A model generated the notes under the pieces. It had not been told where the DNA came from. It ran no database searches and saw nothing but the letters and a program-made list of their open reading frames with translations. A program made the translations under genes and the position numbers. This document shows, piece after piece, positions 40,167-48,647 of a stretch of 64,000 nt of DNA. Origin of the DNA: Salipiger bermudensis (GTDB taxonomy: Bacteria > Pseudomonadota > Alphaproteobacteria > Rhodobacterales > Rhodobacteraceae); contig NZ_JAHVIA010000003.1 in assembly GCF_019801965.1 (NCBI RefSeq), positions 310,001 through 374,000 of the forward strand, read 5' to 3'. The stretch's first letter is position 1. The number at the start of each line of letters is the position of its first letter.

Positions 40167-41714
40167 ATGACGGCCTTCCGCCGCCGCCGCCTGATCCAGA
40201 CAGCCCTCGCCGCCGCGGTGCTGGGCGCGTCCGGCGTTGCCGCGGCGCCGGCCCGCTCCGGCGGCACGCTGCGCGCGGGTCTCGGCGGCGCGCACCCGTC
40301 CGACAGCTGGGATGCCCGGACCCATTCCGATCTCTTCATGATCGCAGCAGGACAGGGCGCGGTCTTCGATACGCTGACCGAGGTCGCCGCCGACGGATCG
40401 CTGCGCGGCGAGCTGGCCACCGGCTGGGAGGCCAGCGCCGACGCCCGCGTCTGGACCGTGACGCTGCGCGAGGGTGTGCGTTTCCACAACGGCACGCCCT
40501 TCACCGCGCGCGACGTGATCGCCTCGCTCAGCCTGCATCTGGAGCCCGGCACCGCCTCGGGGGCGCGTCCGCTGGTCGAGACCATCGCGAAGATGGAGCG
40601 TCTCTCGGACCATCGCCTGCGCTTCACCCTGGCCGAGGGCAACGCCGATTTCCCCTACCTGCTCGCCGATTACCACCTGCTGATCTACCCGGCGGACCAG
40701 CTCGAGACGGCCATCGCGCAGGGCATCGGCACCGGGCTCTACCGGGTCGAAAGCTTCGAGCCCGGGCGGCGCTTCATTGGCCGCCGGGTCGAGGGGCATT
40801 ACAAGGACGGACAGGCGGGCTGGTTCGACCAGATCGAGTTCCACGCGCTCAACAACGGCGCGGCGCGGGTCTCGGCGCTGCGCAGTGGGCAGGTCGACAC
40901 CATCAGCCGGGTGGCGCCGCAGCGCGCTGCATGGCTGCGGGCGGAGCCGAGCCTGCGGCTGCAGGACATCCCCGGCAACCAGTATTACGGCTTCGCCATG
41001 CAGACCGGCGCCGCGCCATTTGACGCGCTGCAGATCCGGCAGGCGCTGAAGCACGCCATCGACCGGCAGGCCATCCTCGACCGGGTGCTGCTGGGCCATG
41101 GCCGCATCGGCGCCGACAGCCCGATCGGGCCGGCCAACCAGTATGCGGCGGATCTCGCGGCCCCGGCCTTTGATCCCGACCGCGCCCGCTACCATCTCAA
41201 GCAGGCCGGTCTTTCGAGCCTGACCCTGCCGCTTTCGGTCTCCGAGGCCGCCTTCGAGGGCGCGCCGGAGGCGGCGGCGCTGTTTGCCGAAAGCGCCCGC
41301 GCGGCGGGGATCGAGATCGCCCCGGTCGCCGAGCCCGCCGAGGGCTACTGGTCCGAGGTCTGGTGCAACCGGCCTTTCAGCGCCTGCGCCTGGTCGGGAC
41401 GGGTCACCGAGGACTGGATGCTCTCGACCCAGATGCGCGACGGCGCGCCGTGGAACGACACGCAATGGGGCATGGCGCAGAGCCCGCGATTCCAGGCGCT
41501 TCTGCTAGAGGCCCGCGCCGAGCTCGACAGCGCCCGGCGGCGAGGGCTCTACGGCGAGATGCAGCAGATCCTGCGTGACGAGGGCGGGCTCCTGGTGCCG
41601 GTCTTCGCCAACCACCTGCAGGCCCATAGCGACCGCATCGCCACGCCGGGCCGCATCGGCACTCTCTGGGCCATGGACAACGCCCGCTTCGCCGAGCGCT
41701 GGTGGCGCGCGTAA
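40167..41714 (+). CDS. Peptide/nickel-type ABC transporter substrate-binding protein (family 5), orphan
   Basis: 515-residue solute-binding protein of the SBP_bac_5 family. A Tat-like signal (FRRRRLIQTALAAAVLGASG) precedes the mature domain, which shows WTVTLREGVRFHNGTPFTAR and RQALKHAIDRQAILDRVL. Binding of short peptides or similar ligands in the periplasm is expected. No permease or ATPase genes lie beside it, so it must share another transporter or act alone. Monocistronic, convergent with the isomerase gene. Confidence 0.88.
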   Translation: MTAFRRRRLIQTALAAAVLGASGVAAAPARSGGTLRAGLGGAHPSDSWDARTHSDLFMIAAGQGAVFDTLTEVAADGSLRGELATGWEASADARVWTVTLREGVRFHNGTPFTARDVIASLSLHLEPGTASGARPLVETIAKMERLSDHRLRFTLAEGNADFPYLLADYHLLIYPADQLETAIAQGIGTGLYRVESFEPGRRFIGRRVEGHYKDGQAGWFDQIEFHALNNGAARVSALRSGQVDTISRVAPQRAAWLRAEPSLRLQDIPGNQYYGFAMQTGAAPFDALQIRQALKHAIDRQAILDRVLLGHGRIGADSPIGPANQYAADLAAPAFDPDRARYHLKQAGLSSLTLPLSVSEAAFEGAPEAAALFAESARAAGIEIAPVAEPAEGYWSEVWCNRPFSACAWSGRVTEDWMLSTQMRDGAPWNDTQWGMAQSPRFQALLLEARAELDSARRRGLYGEMQQILRDEGGLLVPVFANHLQAHSDRIATPGRIGTLWAMDNARFAERWWRA

Positions 41715-41727
41715 GCCGCGCTAAGGC

Positions 41728-42405
41728 TCAGAGCTTCTCGGCGTAGTCCGACACCAGCAGGTGCAGCGGCGGCTCGTCTTCCTCGATCTCGGAAAAGCGC
41801 CCGATCTCCATCTCGAAGATATTGTCGGTCAGGTCATCATTGACCGTCGAGACCTCGCCGATCAGCACGTCGCTGCCCTCGCCCCAGAAGGCGTGCCAGG
41901 TGGTCGGGAACAGCGTTACCGACTCGCCGGGATCGAGCTTCAGGTGCCCGCCCGGCGGCAGCGTCCGCTCCATGCCGTCGCAGAGCACCGTCACCGGCGC
42001 GTGGCGGTCGATCTCGCCTTCAGGCGTTGCCGCGAAGAGCTCGAGCACCAGCGTGCCGCCTCCGCGGTTGATGATGTCCTCGACCTTGATGTCATGGCGG
42101 TGGTTCGGGCTGAGCTGGTCGCGCCGGGAGATCATGATCTTCTCGGCGTAGAGCATGGCGCTGTGCTTGCCGAGATCGGCATTGAGCCCGTTGCGGGTGG
42201 TGAAGAGAAACAGCCCCATCCTGTCGAAATCGCCGGCGCCGTAATCGGTGATGTCCCAGCCCATGTTGCGGCGCTTGATCTCGCCATGCTCGGCTTTGCG
42301 CAGCGCTTCGGGGGAGAGGTAGGCGAAGGGCGGCAGGCAGAAGCCGTGGCTGCGGATGAAGGCATCGCCTTCGCGGATGATCTCGTTGATGCGCGAACGT
42401 TTCAT
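41728..42405 (-). CDS. D-lyxose/D-mannose ketol-isomerase-like cupin protein
   Basis: 225-residue cupin enzyme resembling D-lyxose isomerases (YdaE group), which interconvert D-lyxose/D-xylulose and D-mannose/D-fructose. SPNHRHDIKVEDIINRGGGT and TWHAFWGEGSDVLIGEVST supply the His/Glu metal ligands of the double-stranded beta-helix. N-terminal MKRSRINEIIREGDAFIRSH is typical. Length agrees with the family. No sugar transporter or kinase adjoins, so the natural substrate is uncertain. Confidence 0.85.
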   Translation of the reverse strand: MKRSRINEIIREGDAFIRSHGFCLPPFAYLSPEALRKAEHGEIKRRNMGWDITDYGAGDFDRMGLFLFTTRNGLNADLGKHSAMLYAEKIMISRRDQLSPNHRHDIKVEDIINRGGGTLVLELFAATPEGEIDRHAPVTVLCDGMERTLPPGGHLKLDPGESVTLFPTTWHAFWGEGSDVLIGEVSTVNDDLTDNIFEMEIGRFSEIEEDEPPLHLLVSDYAEKL

Positions 42406-42750
42406 GCGGCTCCTCCTTGGGCTCTCGCCGCGACGATAGCCAGAGGGCCGGCGCGGCGGTAGGGGCGGGATGCCTCCGGAGGGAGTATTTTTGGACGAAG
42501 AGAAGGAGGGGCCGGTTCGGTGGTGCCGGGCTCGGGGGGAGCCCGGCGTTGGGCTGGTGGAGGGGGTGCGACGCCTCCGGCGGGAGTATTTGGGACGTAG
42601 AGAAGGAGGGGGCGGTTTGGTGGCGCTGGGCTCGGGGGGAGCCCGGCATTGGGTTGCTGGAGAGGGTGGGACGCCTCCGGCGGGAGTATTCGGGACGTAG
42701 AGAAGAGCGGGGGCGCCGCTCTTCTCGGAGGTTGGTCACGTGTGGGGGCG
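42406..42750. other. 345-bp intergenic region holding a tandem repeat
   Basis: The space between the isomerase start and the hslU stop has no supportable gene. It contains the ~100-bp tandem repeat at 42472-42714 and a 10-bp perfect hairpin (AGAAGAGCGG 42701-42710 with CCGCTCTTCT 42716-42725) which lies beyond hslU on its strand but lacks a T run there. Confidence 0.6.
42472..42714 (+). repeat. Tandem array, about 2.4 copies of a ~100-bp unit
   Basis: Units begin at 42472, 42573 and 42673 with GCCTCCGG(A/C)GGGAGTATT, followed by a variant of GGGACGTAGAGAAG. Each full unit also holds a hairpin GGGCTC-GAGCCC region. Spacing is 101 and 100 bp; copies differ at scattered bases. The starting segment resembles the dispersed core at 6421, 15981 and 16030. 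Confidence 0.8.
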
Positions 42751-44058
42751 TCAGAGCACGTAGCGGCTCAGGTCGGCGGAGCGGGTCAGCTCGCCGAGAT
42801 AGGTCTCGACGAAGTCTTCGTTCACCGTGATCTTGTCGCCGGCGCGGTCGGGGGCGGTGAAGGAGAGCTCCTCGAAGACCCGTTCCATCACCGTGTAGAG
42901 CCTCCGCGCGCCGATGTTCTCGACGCTCTCGTTGACTTGCGCCGCGATGCGGGCGAGCGCGTGGATGCCATCCTCGGTGAACTCGACGGTGACCTCCTCG
43001 GTGGCCATCAGCGCGGTGTACTGGCGCGTGAGGGCGTTGTCGGTCTCGGTCAGGATCCGGACGAAGTCATCCTCGGTCAGCGCCCGCAGGTTCACCCGGA
43101 TCGGCAGGCGGCCCTGGAGCTCGGGCAGCAGATCGGACGGCTTGGCGATATGGAAGGCGCCCGAGGCGATGAACAGGATGTGGTCGGTCTTGACCGGGCC
43201 GTGCTTGGTCGAGACCGTGGTGCCCTCGATCAGCGGCAGCAGGTCGCGCTGCACACCCTCGCGGGAGACATCGCCGCCGCGGGTCTCCTGCCGCGCCGCG
43301 ACCTTGTCGATCTCGTCGAGGAAGACGATGCCGTTCTGTTCCACCGCCTCCAGCGCCGCCTTCTTCACCACCTCGTCGTCGAGCAGCTTGTCGGCCTCTT
43401 CCTGGATCAGGATCTCGTAGCTCTCCGCCACCGTCAGCTTCTTGCGCGTGGTGCGCCCGCCGAAGGCCTTCCCGAACATCTCGGAGAGGTTCATCATCCC
43501 CATGCTCTGGCCGGGCTGGCCGGGGATCTCCATCATCGGGAAGGGCGAGGCGCTCTCGGCCACGTCGAGTTCGATCTCGGTATTGTCGAGCTCGCCATTG
43601 CGCAGCTTCTTGCGGAACATCTCGCGCGTGGATTCGCGGGCGTCGGAGCCGGCGATGGCCTCGATCACCCGCTCCTCGGCGGCCTTATGGGCCGAGGCCT
43701 TCACATCCTCGCGCATGTGCTCGCGGGTCAGCGCGATCGAGCTGTCGACCAGGTCGCGGATGATCTGCTCGACATCGCGCCCGACATAGCCCACCTCGGT
43801 GAACTTGGTCGCCTCGACCTTGATGAACGGTGCCTTGGCGAGCTTGGCGAGGCGGCGCGAGATCTCCGTCTTGCCGACGCCGGTGGGGCCGATCATCAGG
43901 ATGTTCTTCGGGTAGACCTCGTCGCGCAGGTCTTCGCTGAGCTGCTTGCGGCGCCAGCGGTTGCGCAGGGCCACGGCCACGGCGCGCTTGGCGTCTTTCT
44001 GGCCGATGATGAAACGGTCGAGTTCCGAGACGATCTCGCGGGGGGTCAGGTCGGTCAT
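42751..44058 (-). CDS. hslU: HslU, ATPase subunit of the HslVU protease
   Basis: 435-residue AAA+ unfoldase (ClpY). Walker [19 protein letters not shown], Walker [13 protein letters not shown], the pore motif [18 protein letters not shown] (quoted in part) and C-terminal [12 protein letters not shown] are intact; the protein ends RYVL, as needed to dock into HslV. A charged I-domain occupies about residues 110-245. It follows hslV by 20 nt, as usual, under the predicted heat-shock promoter. Confidence 0.97.
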   Translation of the reverse strand: MTDLTPREIVSELDRFIIGQKDAKRAVAVALRNRWRRKQLSEDLRDEVYPKNILMIGPTGVGKTEISRRLAKLAKAPFIKVEATKFTEVGYVGRDVEQIIRDLVDSSIALTREHMREDVKASAHKAAEERVIEAIAGSDARESTREMFRKKLRNGELDNTEIELDVAESASPFPMMEIPGQPGQSMGMMNLSEMFGKAFGGRTTRKKLTVAESYEILIQEEADKLLDDEVVKKAALEAVEQNGIVFLDEIDKVAARQETRGGDVSREGVQRDLLPLIEGTTVSTKHGPVKTDHILFIASGAFHIAKPSDLLPELQGRLPIRVNLRALTEDDFVRILTETDNALTRQYTALMATEEVTVEFTEDGIHALARIAAQVNESVENIGARRLYTVMERVFEELSFTAPDRAGDKITVNEDFVETYLGELTRSADLSRYVL

Positions 44059-44078
44059 GATGGTCCTTTCGCGGCGTC

Positions 44079-44636
44079 TCAGGCCGAAATGGTCTCTACG
44101 GTGAGATTGCCGTTGGTGTAGACGCAGATGTCGGCGGCGATGGCCATGGCACGCCGCGCGATCTCTTCCGCCGAGCGCTCGCTGTCCATCATGCCGCGCG
44201 CCGCGGCGAGGGCGAAATTGCCGCCCGAGCCGATGGCGGCGATGTCATGCTCGGGCTCGAGCACGTCGCCGGCGCCGGTGATGACATAGAGCTCGCGGCC
44301 GTCGGTGACGATCAGCATCGCCTCGAGCTTCTGCAGGTACTTGTCGGTGCGCCAGTCCTTGGCGAGCTCGACGCAAGCGCGCTGCAGCTGGCCCGGGGTC
44401 TTCTCGAGCTTGGCCTCGAGCCGCTCGAGCAGGGTGAAGGCATCGGCGGTGGAGCCCGCGAAGCCGCAGACCACGTCGGCACCGCCTGGCGACAGGCGCC
44501 GCACCTTGCGGGCCGAGCCCTTTATCACGGTCTGGCCAAGGCTCACCTGCCCGTCGCCCGCGACCACCACCTGCCCGCCCTTGCGGACGCCGATGATCGT
44601 GGTGCCGTGCCAGCCGGGGAATTCCTGATCGGCCAT
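44079..44636 (-). CDS. hslV: HslV, protease subunit of the HslVU complex
   Basis: 185-residue threonine protease (ClpQ). The N-terminal propeptide of 11 residues ([11 protein letters not shown]) ends before the catalytic threonine T12 in [10 protein letters not shown], a pattern common in alphaproteobacteria. [17 protein letters not shown] and [14 protein letters not shown] are conserved. The frame stays open far upstream against the phosphotransferase gene; ATG 44636 gives the correct family start. First gene of hslVU. Confidence 0.96.
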   Translation of the reverse strand: MADQEFPGWHGTTIIGVRKGGQVVVAGDGQVSLGQTVIKGSARKVRRLSPGGADVVCGFAGSTADAFTLLERLEAKLEKTPGQLQRACVELAKDWRTDKYLQKLEAMLIVTDGRELYVITGAGDVLEPEHDIAAIGSGGNFALAAARGMMDSERSAEEIARRAMAIAADICVYTNGNLTVETISA

Positions 44637-44664
44637 GTCTCGTCTCCTTCTCGTGCTGGGCGCC

Positions 44665-44693
44665 ATATGGGGGCTGGACATTGCCGCGACAAG
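44665..44693 (-). promoter_or_regulatory. Predicted sigma-32 (RpoH) promoter for hslVU
   Basis: On the minus strand CTTGTCG (44687-44693) is followed 13-14 nt later by CCCCATAT (44665-44672), a full match to the RpoH -10 motif CCCCATNT. The start would fall about 20 nt before the hslV ATG. Sequence and context agree. Confidence 0.65.
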
Positions 44694-44732
44694 GCGATGC
44701 CCTTGCAAGCGACATAGAGCAGGGGCGAGCGG

Positions 44733-45713
44733 ATGGAAATGCGGGGCGGGGATCTCGAGGCGGCGGCGCTGGCGCTCTGGCCGGATCTGGCGGGCGAGAT
44801 GGGCGAGGATCCCGGGCTCTGGCAGGCCGCGCCGCTGGCCTGGCGCGAGGATGCGCGGGTGGCGCGGGTGCTGTTGCGGCTCACCGGGCCGGAGGGGCGG
44901 CGGCTGGTGTTGAAGCACCAGGCGCGGCCGGTGGTTCCGGAGACATTCGCGGAAGCCATCGCGACGCATATGGCGGTGCAGGAGGTCTGGCCCGAGGGGC
45001 TGCCGCTGATGCGGGCGGTGGACCTCGCGCGGCAGGCCTGCGTGATGGACCACCTCGAGGCGCGGCCGCTCTCGGTCCTGCTCGAGGACGCTCCGCTGGC
45101 GCGGCAGGCAGAGCTGCTGCGGCGGGCCGGGGCGTGGCTGGACGGGTTCCACCGCGCACTGCCCGGAGAGACGCGGGTGTTCCAGCCGAAATTCACCGTC
45201 CGCTTCCTGCGCTCGGTGATCGACGATCTGCGCGCAGGCGAGCGGGATGTGGCCGAGCCCGCGCGTTTCCTCGACTGCGCCGAGGCGCTCTGCGCGATGC
45301 AGCCGCGCTTCGAGGGGCAGGAGACGATGAGCGCGCAGACCCACGGCGATCTGCACCAGCGCAACCTCGTGCTGGATGACAGCCGCTGCTGGGGCGTGGA
45401 TTTCGCCGGGGGCAGGGTGGTGCCTGTGGGGCACGACATCGCGCGCCTGCTGACCGATTACGCCATCCTGCATGCCCCCAAGGAGGCGATCCCCGAGGGC
45501 GAGGTGCTGCCGCCGGAAGCGCAAGCCGCCTTCTTCGAGGGCTACAGGATCGTCGGGCCCGGGGATCCCTCCGTGCAGCTGCTGCTGCGCAACCGGGTGC
45601 TGGCGGAATGGTGGGGGCTTCCGGCGCGCGCGGCGGCGCGGAGCCGGGCGCAGGCCCGGCGCTTCACGCGGCTCATGGCGTTGGCGGAACGGGTCTTCGC
45701 GGGGCACGCCTAG
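44733..45713 (+). CDS. Aminoglycoside-phosphotransferase-like kinase
   Basis: 326-residue APH/choline-kinase-fold protein. The Brenner motif [14 protein letters not shown] holds the catalytic Asp, and [20 protein letters not shown] the second metal-binding Asp. The N-terminal lobe is weak but has [10 protein letters not shown] with a likely ATP-binding Lys. Members phosphorylate small metabolites or antibiotics; there is no sign of a resistance cassette, and the substrate is unknown. It is divergent from hslV by 96 bp and followed by a hairpin. Confidence 0.8.
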   Translation: MEMRGGDLEAAALALWPDLAGEMGEDPGLWQAAPLAWREDARVARVLLRLTGPEGRRLVLKHQARPVVPETFAEAIATHMAVQEVWPEGLPLMRAVDLARQACVMDHLEARPLSVLLEDAPLARQAELLRRAGAWLDGFHRALPGETRVFQPKFTVRFLRSVIDDLRAGERDVAEPARFLDCAEALCAMQPRFEGQETMSAQTHGDLHQRNLVLDDSRCWGVDFAGGRVVPVGHDIARLLTDYAILHAPKEAIPEGEVLPPEAQAAFFEGYRIVGPGDPSVQLLLRNRVLAEWWGLPARAAARSRAQARRFTRLMALAERVFAGHA

Positions 45714-45787
45714 CAAATGACGGACCGGGCGATGTGAGCCTGATGCGCCGGAAAAGGGTCGTCAGGCCCTCGGCGCAAGGCTTGCGT

Positions 45788-45813
45788 GCACCGCCCGTCC
45801 TTCCGGGCGGTGC
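45788..45813. terminator. Strong hairpin between convergent genes, terminator-like
   Basis: GCACCGCCCG (45788-45797) pairs perfectly with CGGGCGGTGC (45804-45813) around 6 nt. It sits between the phosphotransferase and the convergent DUF2853 gene. Neither side has a good T run, so it may be an inefficient terminator or an mRNA 3' stabiliser. Confidence 0.45.
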
Positions 45814-45851
45814 CTGTCTCGTGGCGGTGGTGAGTGGCCCCCGCTCGCGGC

Positions 45852-46193
45852 TCAGCCGTAGACCGACTCCTTGCCGAAATGCTTGGTCAGCATGTAGTAG
45901 ACTACGGCGCGATACTTGTTGCGCTCGGAGCGGCCATAGGTCTCGACCACGGCGTTGATCGCCTCCATCAACTCGGGGCCGTCGGCAAGGCCGAGCTTCT
46001 TGACGAGGAAATTGTCCTTAACGGTCTCCAGCTCGCCCGGCTGGCTCGACGCGACGGTCGAGGCGTCGTCGTTGTAGATCGCCGGACCGCAGCCGATTGT
46101 GACCTTGGTCAGCAGCGCCATGTCGGGCTCCATGCCGCACTTGCTGCGCAGGTCCTCGGCGTATTTCTCGATCAGCTCGTCTCTCTTGCCCAT
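45852..46193 (-). CDS. DUF2853 family protein
   Basis: 113-residue DUF2853 protein. ELIEKYAEDLRSKCGMEPDM, TIGCGPAIYNDDASTVASS and RSERNKYRAVVYYMLTKHF match the family throughout. Members are small soluble proteins of unknown function found in marine alphaproteobacteria and Bacteroidetes. It has its own promoter region (277 bp to the divergent universal stress protein gene), where I found no clear operator. Confidence 0.88.
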   Translation of the reverse strand: MGKRDELIEKYAEDLRSKCGMEPDMALLTKVTIGCGPAIYNDDASTVASSQPGELETVKDNFLVKKLGLADGPELMEAINAVVETYGRSERNKYRAVVYYMLTKHFGKESVYG

Positions 46194-46470
46194 GTTCGCT
46201 CTCCCAGATTATGCGGTCGCGGCCGCCCCCTATCGCCGCAGACACCAACGCTGCGATCGCGGTCAGCTTACCGCTACCAATACGGATAGAAAGGGTTTTT
46301 TCGTCGCGACAGGCGGCTTTGGGCGGGGTTAAATCGCTTTGGGATGCACAATTTTGAGTTGTTTCACAAATAATCCGTGACACCGACCCGCTTCGTCACC
46401 GAGCATTGTTTCATTCGCGGCGCAACGAAACCGGGCCGTAACAAGCATAACAACAACGGGGATATTCAAG

Positions 46471-46908
46471 ATGAGTTCGGAGACTTTCGTGGTCGCCTAC
46501 GAGGGCGATCCAGCCGATCCCGCGGTGCTCGACTACGCGATCATCCGCGCCAAGGCCGAGGGCGCCAAGCTGCTTCTGGTGCATGTGCTGGAGTGGTCGG
46601 CCTATTCCTTCCTGACGCCTCAGGAAGTCGAGGAGCGCCACGGTCGGCGCAAGAAGGAGCTGTCGCGCGCCAACGAGGTGGTGATGGCGCCGGCACTGCA
46701 GAAATGCGAGGCGGCGGGCATCGCCGCTGACGGGGTGATCCGCTACGGGCAGGTCGTCGAGCTGATCCTCGAAGAGACCAAGAAGGCCAGCGCCTCGGTG
46801 ATCTATGTCGGGCGTTCCGGCTCCCAGTCGATGGCCGCGCGGGTCTTCGGCTCCGTGACGCTGGGCCTTGCCCAGCTGGCGCCGGTTCCTACCGTTATCG
46901 TTCCCTGA
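46471..46908 (+). CDS. Universal stress protein (UspA family)
   Basis: 145-residue single UspA domain. The ATP-binding signature G-x2-G-x9-G-S/T appears as GRSGSQSMAARVFGSVT near the C-terminus, with the N-terminal AYEGDPADPAV as strand 1. It therefore belongs to the ATP-binding USP class. A sodium/alanine symporter gene starts 17 nt downstream, so a role in tuning that transporter is possible, as for other USPs paired with membrane proteins. Confidence 0.9.
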   Translation: MSSETFVVAYEGDPADPAVLDYAIIRAKAEGAKLLLVHVLEWSAYSFLTPQEVEERHGRRKKELSRANEVVMAPALQKCEAAGIAADGVIRYGQVVELILEETKKASASVIYVGRSGSQSMAARVFGSVTLGLAQLAPVPTVIVP

Positions 46909-46925
46909 GCCGAGGAGACCTTCCC

Positions 46926-48467
46926 TTGTTCAATCGTATCGCTTCGCTCTTCGCGCTCCTCGCCGCAGTGCTGCCTGTCCAGGCCGCGGCACAGGGCATC
47001 GATGAAACCATCAACACCATCTTCTCAGACTATACCGGCTGGTACGTGTCGCTGATCTTCGCCGATCTGCCGGGCACCAACTTCTCGTGGATCGCGCTCT
47101 GGCTGGTGGTCGCCGCGCTGGTCTTCACGGTCTATTTCGGCGCCATCCAGCTGCGCGGCTTCGCGCATTCGATCTCGCTGGTGAAAGGTGACTACTCCGA
47201 TCCGCACGATGCCGGCGAGGTCAGCCACTTCCAAGCCCTCGCCACGGCACTCTCGGGCACCGTGGGGCTCGGCAACATCGCGGGCGTCGCCGTCGCGGTG
47301 GGCATCGGCGGGCCGGGCGCGACCTTCTGGATGATCATGGCAGGCCTCTTCGGCATGGCCACCAAGTTCACCGAGTGCACCCTCGGCGTGAAATATCGCA
47401 ACGAGTATCCCGATGGCCGGGTCTCGGGCGGCCCGATGTACTACATCACCAAGGGCTTCGCCGAGCGCGGCCTGCCCGGCGGCAAAATCCTCGCCGTGCT
47501 GTTCTGCATCTTCACCATTCTCGGCGCGCTGGGCGGCGGCAACATGTTCCAGGCAAACCAGGCGCATGCGCAGCTCGCCGGCGTGCTGGGCGATTACCCG
47601 GGATGGATCACCGGCCTGCTGCTCGCCGCGGTGACCTTCCTCGTCATCGTCGGCGGTATCAAGTCGATCGCCCAGGTGACCGAGAAGGTGGTGCCGTTCA
47701 TGGGCATCTTCTACGTCGTTGTGTCGCTGATTATCCTGCTGATGAATTTTGACCAGATCGGCTGGGCCTTCGGGCGCATCTTCGAGGGCGCCTTCACCGG
47801 GCTCGGGGTTCTGGGCGGCTTTACGGGCGCGCTGATCCAAGGCTTCCGCCGCGCCGCCTTCTCCAACGAGGCGGGCATCGGCTCGGCCGCCATCGCCCAC
47901 TCGGCGGTGCGCACCAAGGAGCCGGTGACCGAAGGTTATGTCGCCCTGCTCGAACCGTTCATCGACACGGTGGTGATCTGCACCATGACCGCGCTGGTGA
48001 TCGTCATCACCGGGGTGCTCAACGTCGATCCCGAAACCGGGCTCTACATCTGGAACGCCGAAGCCGGCCGGATCTCGACCTCTGGCGAGGTCGCGGGCGT
48101 CGAGCTCACCTCTGCGGCCTATGCCCAGGCCTTCTCGTGGTTCCCGGCGCTGCTTGCCATCGCGGTGGTGCTCTTCGCCTTCTCGACGATGATCTCGTGG
48201 AGCTATTACGGGCTCAAGGCCTGGACCTATCTCTTCGGCGAGGGCACGGCCAAGGAGACGGTGTTCAAGGTCCTGTTCTGCCTGTTCATCGTGATCGGCG
48301 CCTCGGCCAATCTCGGGCCGGTGATCGATTTCTCCGACGCCATGCTGTTCTCGATGGCGGTGGTCAACGTGATCGCCCTCTACCTGCTGATGCCGATCGT
48401 GAAGCGCGAGCTCTCGAGCTATATCAGCCGGCTCAAATCCGGCGAGATCAAGCGCTTCAAGGGCTGA
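46926..48467 (+). CDS. Sodium:alanine symporter (AGCS family)
   Basis: 513-residue inner-membrane symporter of the alanine/glycine:cation family. Many hydrophobic helices are seen; GTVGLGNIAGVAVAVGIGGP, GMATKFTECTLGVKYR and FSNEAGIGSAAIAHS are family motifs. The N-terminus (FALLAAVLPVQAAAQG) resembles a signal sequence, as in related proteins. Start is TTG 46926, 8 nt after GAGGAG. It is co-transcribed with the universal stress protein and followed by a strong hairpin. Confidence 0.92.
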   Translation: MFNRIASLFALLAAVLPVQAAAQGIDETINTIFSDYTGWYVSLIFADLPGTNFSWIALWLVVAALVFTVYFGAIQLRGFAHSISLVKGDYSDPHDAGEVSHFQALATALSGTVGLGNIAGVAVAVGIGGPGATFWMIMAGLFGMATKFTECTLGVKYRNEYPDGRVSGGPMYYITKGFAERGLPGGKILAVLFCIFTILGALGGGNMFQANQAHAQLAGVLGDYPGWITGLLLAAVTFLVIVGGIKSIAQVTEKVVPFMGIFYVVVSLIILLMNFDQIGWAFGRIFEGAFTGLGVLGGFTGALIQGFRRAAFSNEAGIGSAAIAHSAVRTKEPVTEGYVALLEPFIDTVVICTMTALVIVITGVLNVDPETGLYIWNAEAGRISTSGEVAGVELTSAAYAQAFSWFPALLAIAVVLFAFSTMISWSYYGLKAWTYLFGEGTAKETVFKVLFCLFIVIGASANLGPVIDFSDAMLFSMAVVNVIALYLLMPIVKRELSSYISRLKSGEIKRFKG

Positions 48468-48502
48468 GCCCGGCGCTTCGCAAATGACACTGGCAAACGA
48501 CA

Positions 48503-48538
48503 AGAGGGGCGCCTTTCGGCGCCCCTCTCCATTTCTTG
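48503..48538 (+). terminator. Terminator after the alanine symporter gene
   Basis: AGAGGGGCGCC (48503-48513) pairs perfectly with GGCGCCCCTCT (48518-48528) around TTTC, followed by CCATTTCTTG. The T tract is modest but the 11-bp stem is very stable. Confidence 0.75.
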
Positions 48539-48647
48539 CCTGTAGCCTGCAAGCCCGCACCGGCCCCGAGGGAAGAGGGGCGGTGCGAGGCTGCCTCGAT
48601 GCGCTCCCGGCGTGCCGACCGGAAGGCTCTGTCTGGTTATCCCGCGA

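Noticed and set aside
42472-42714. CRISPR-like array
   Set aside because: The repeat unit is about 100 bp with no variable spacers, has only 2.4 copies, and no cas gene is nearby.
44733-45713. Aminoglycoside resistance gene
   Set aside because: It has the APH-fold HGDLHxxN and D-F-x-G motifs, but it sits in core genome without mobile elements, and the family is dominated by metabolic kinases.
46340-46390. FNR-type or parS half-site before the universal stress protein gene
   Set aside because: TTGTTTCACAA is a short palindrome, but it lacks the TTGAT-N4-ATCAA layout of FNR, and only half resembles parS.
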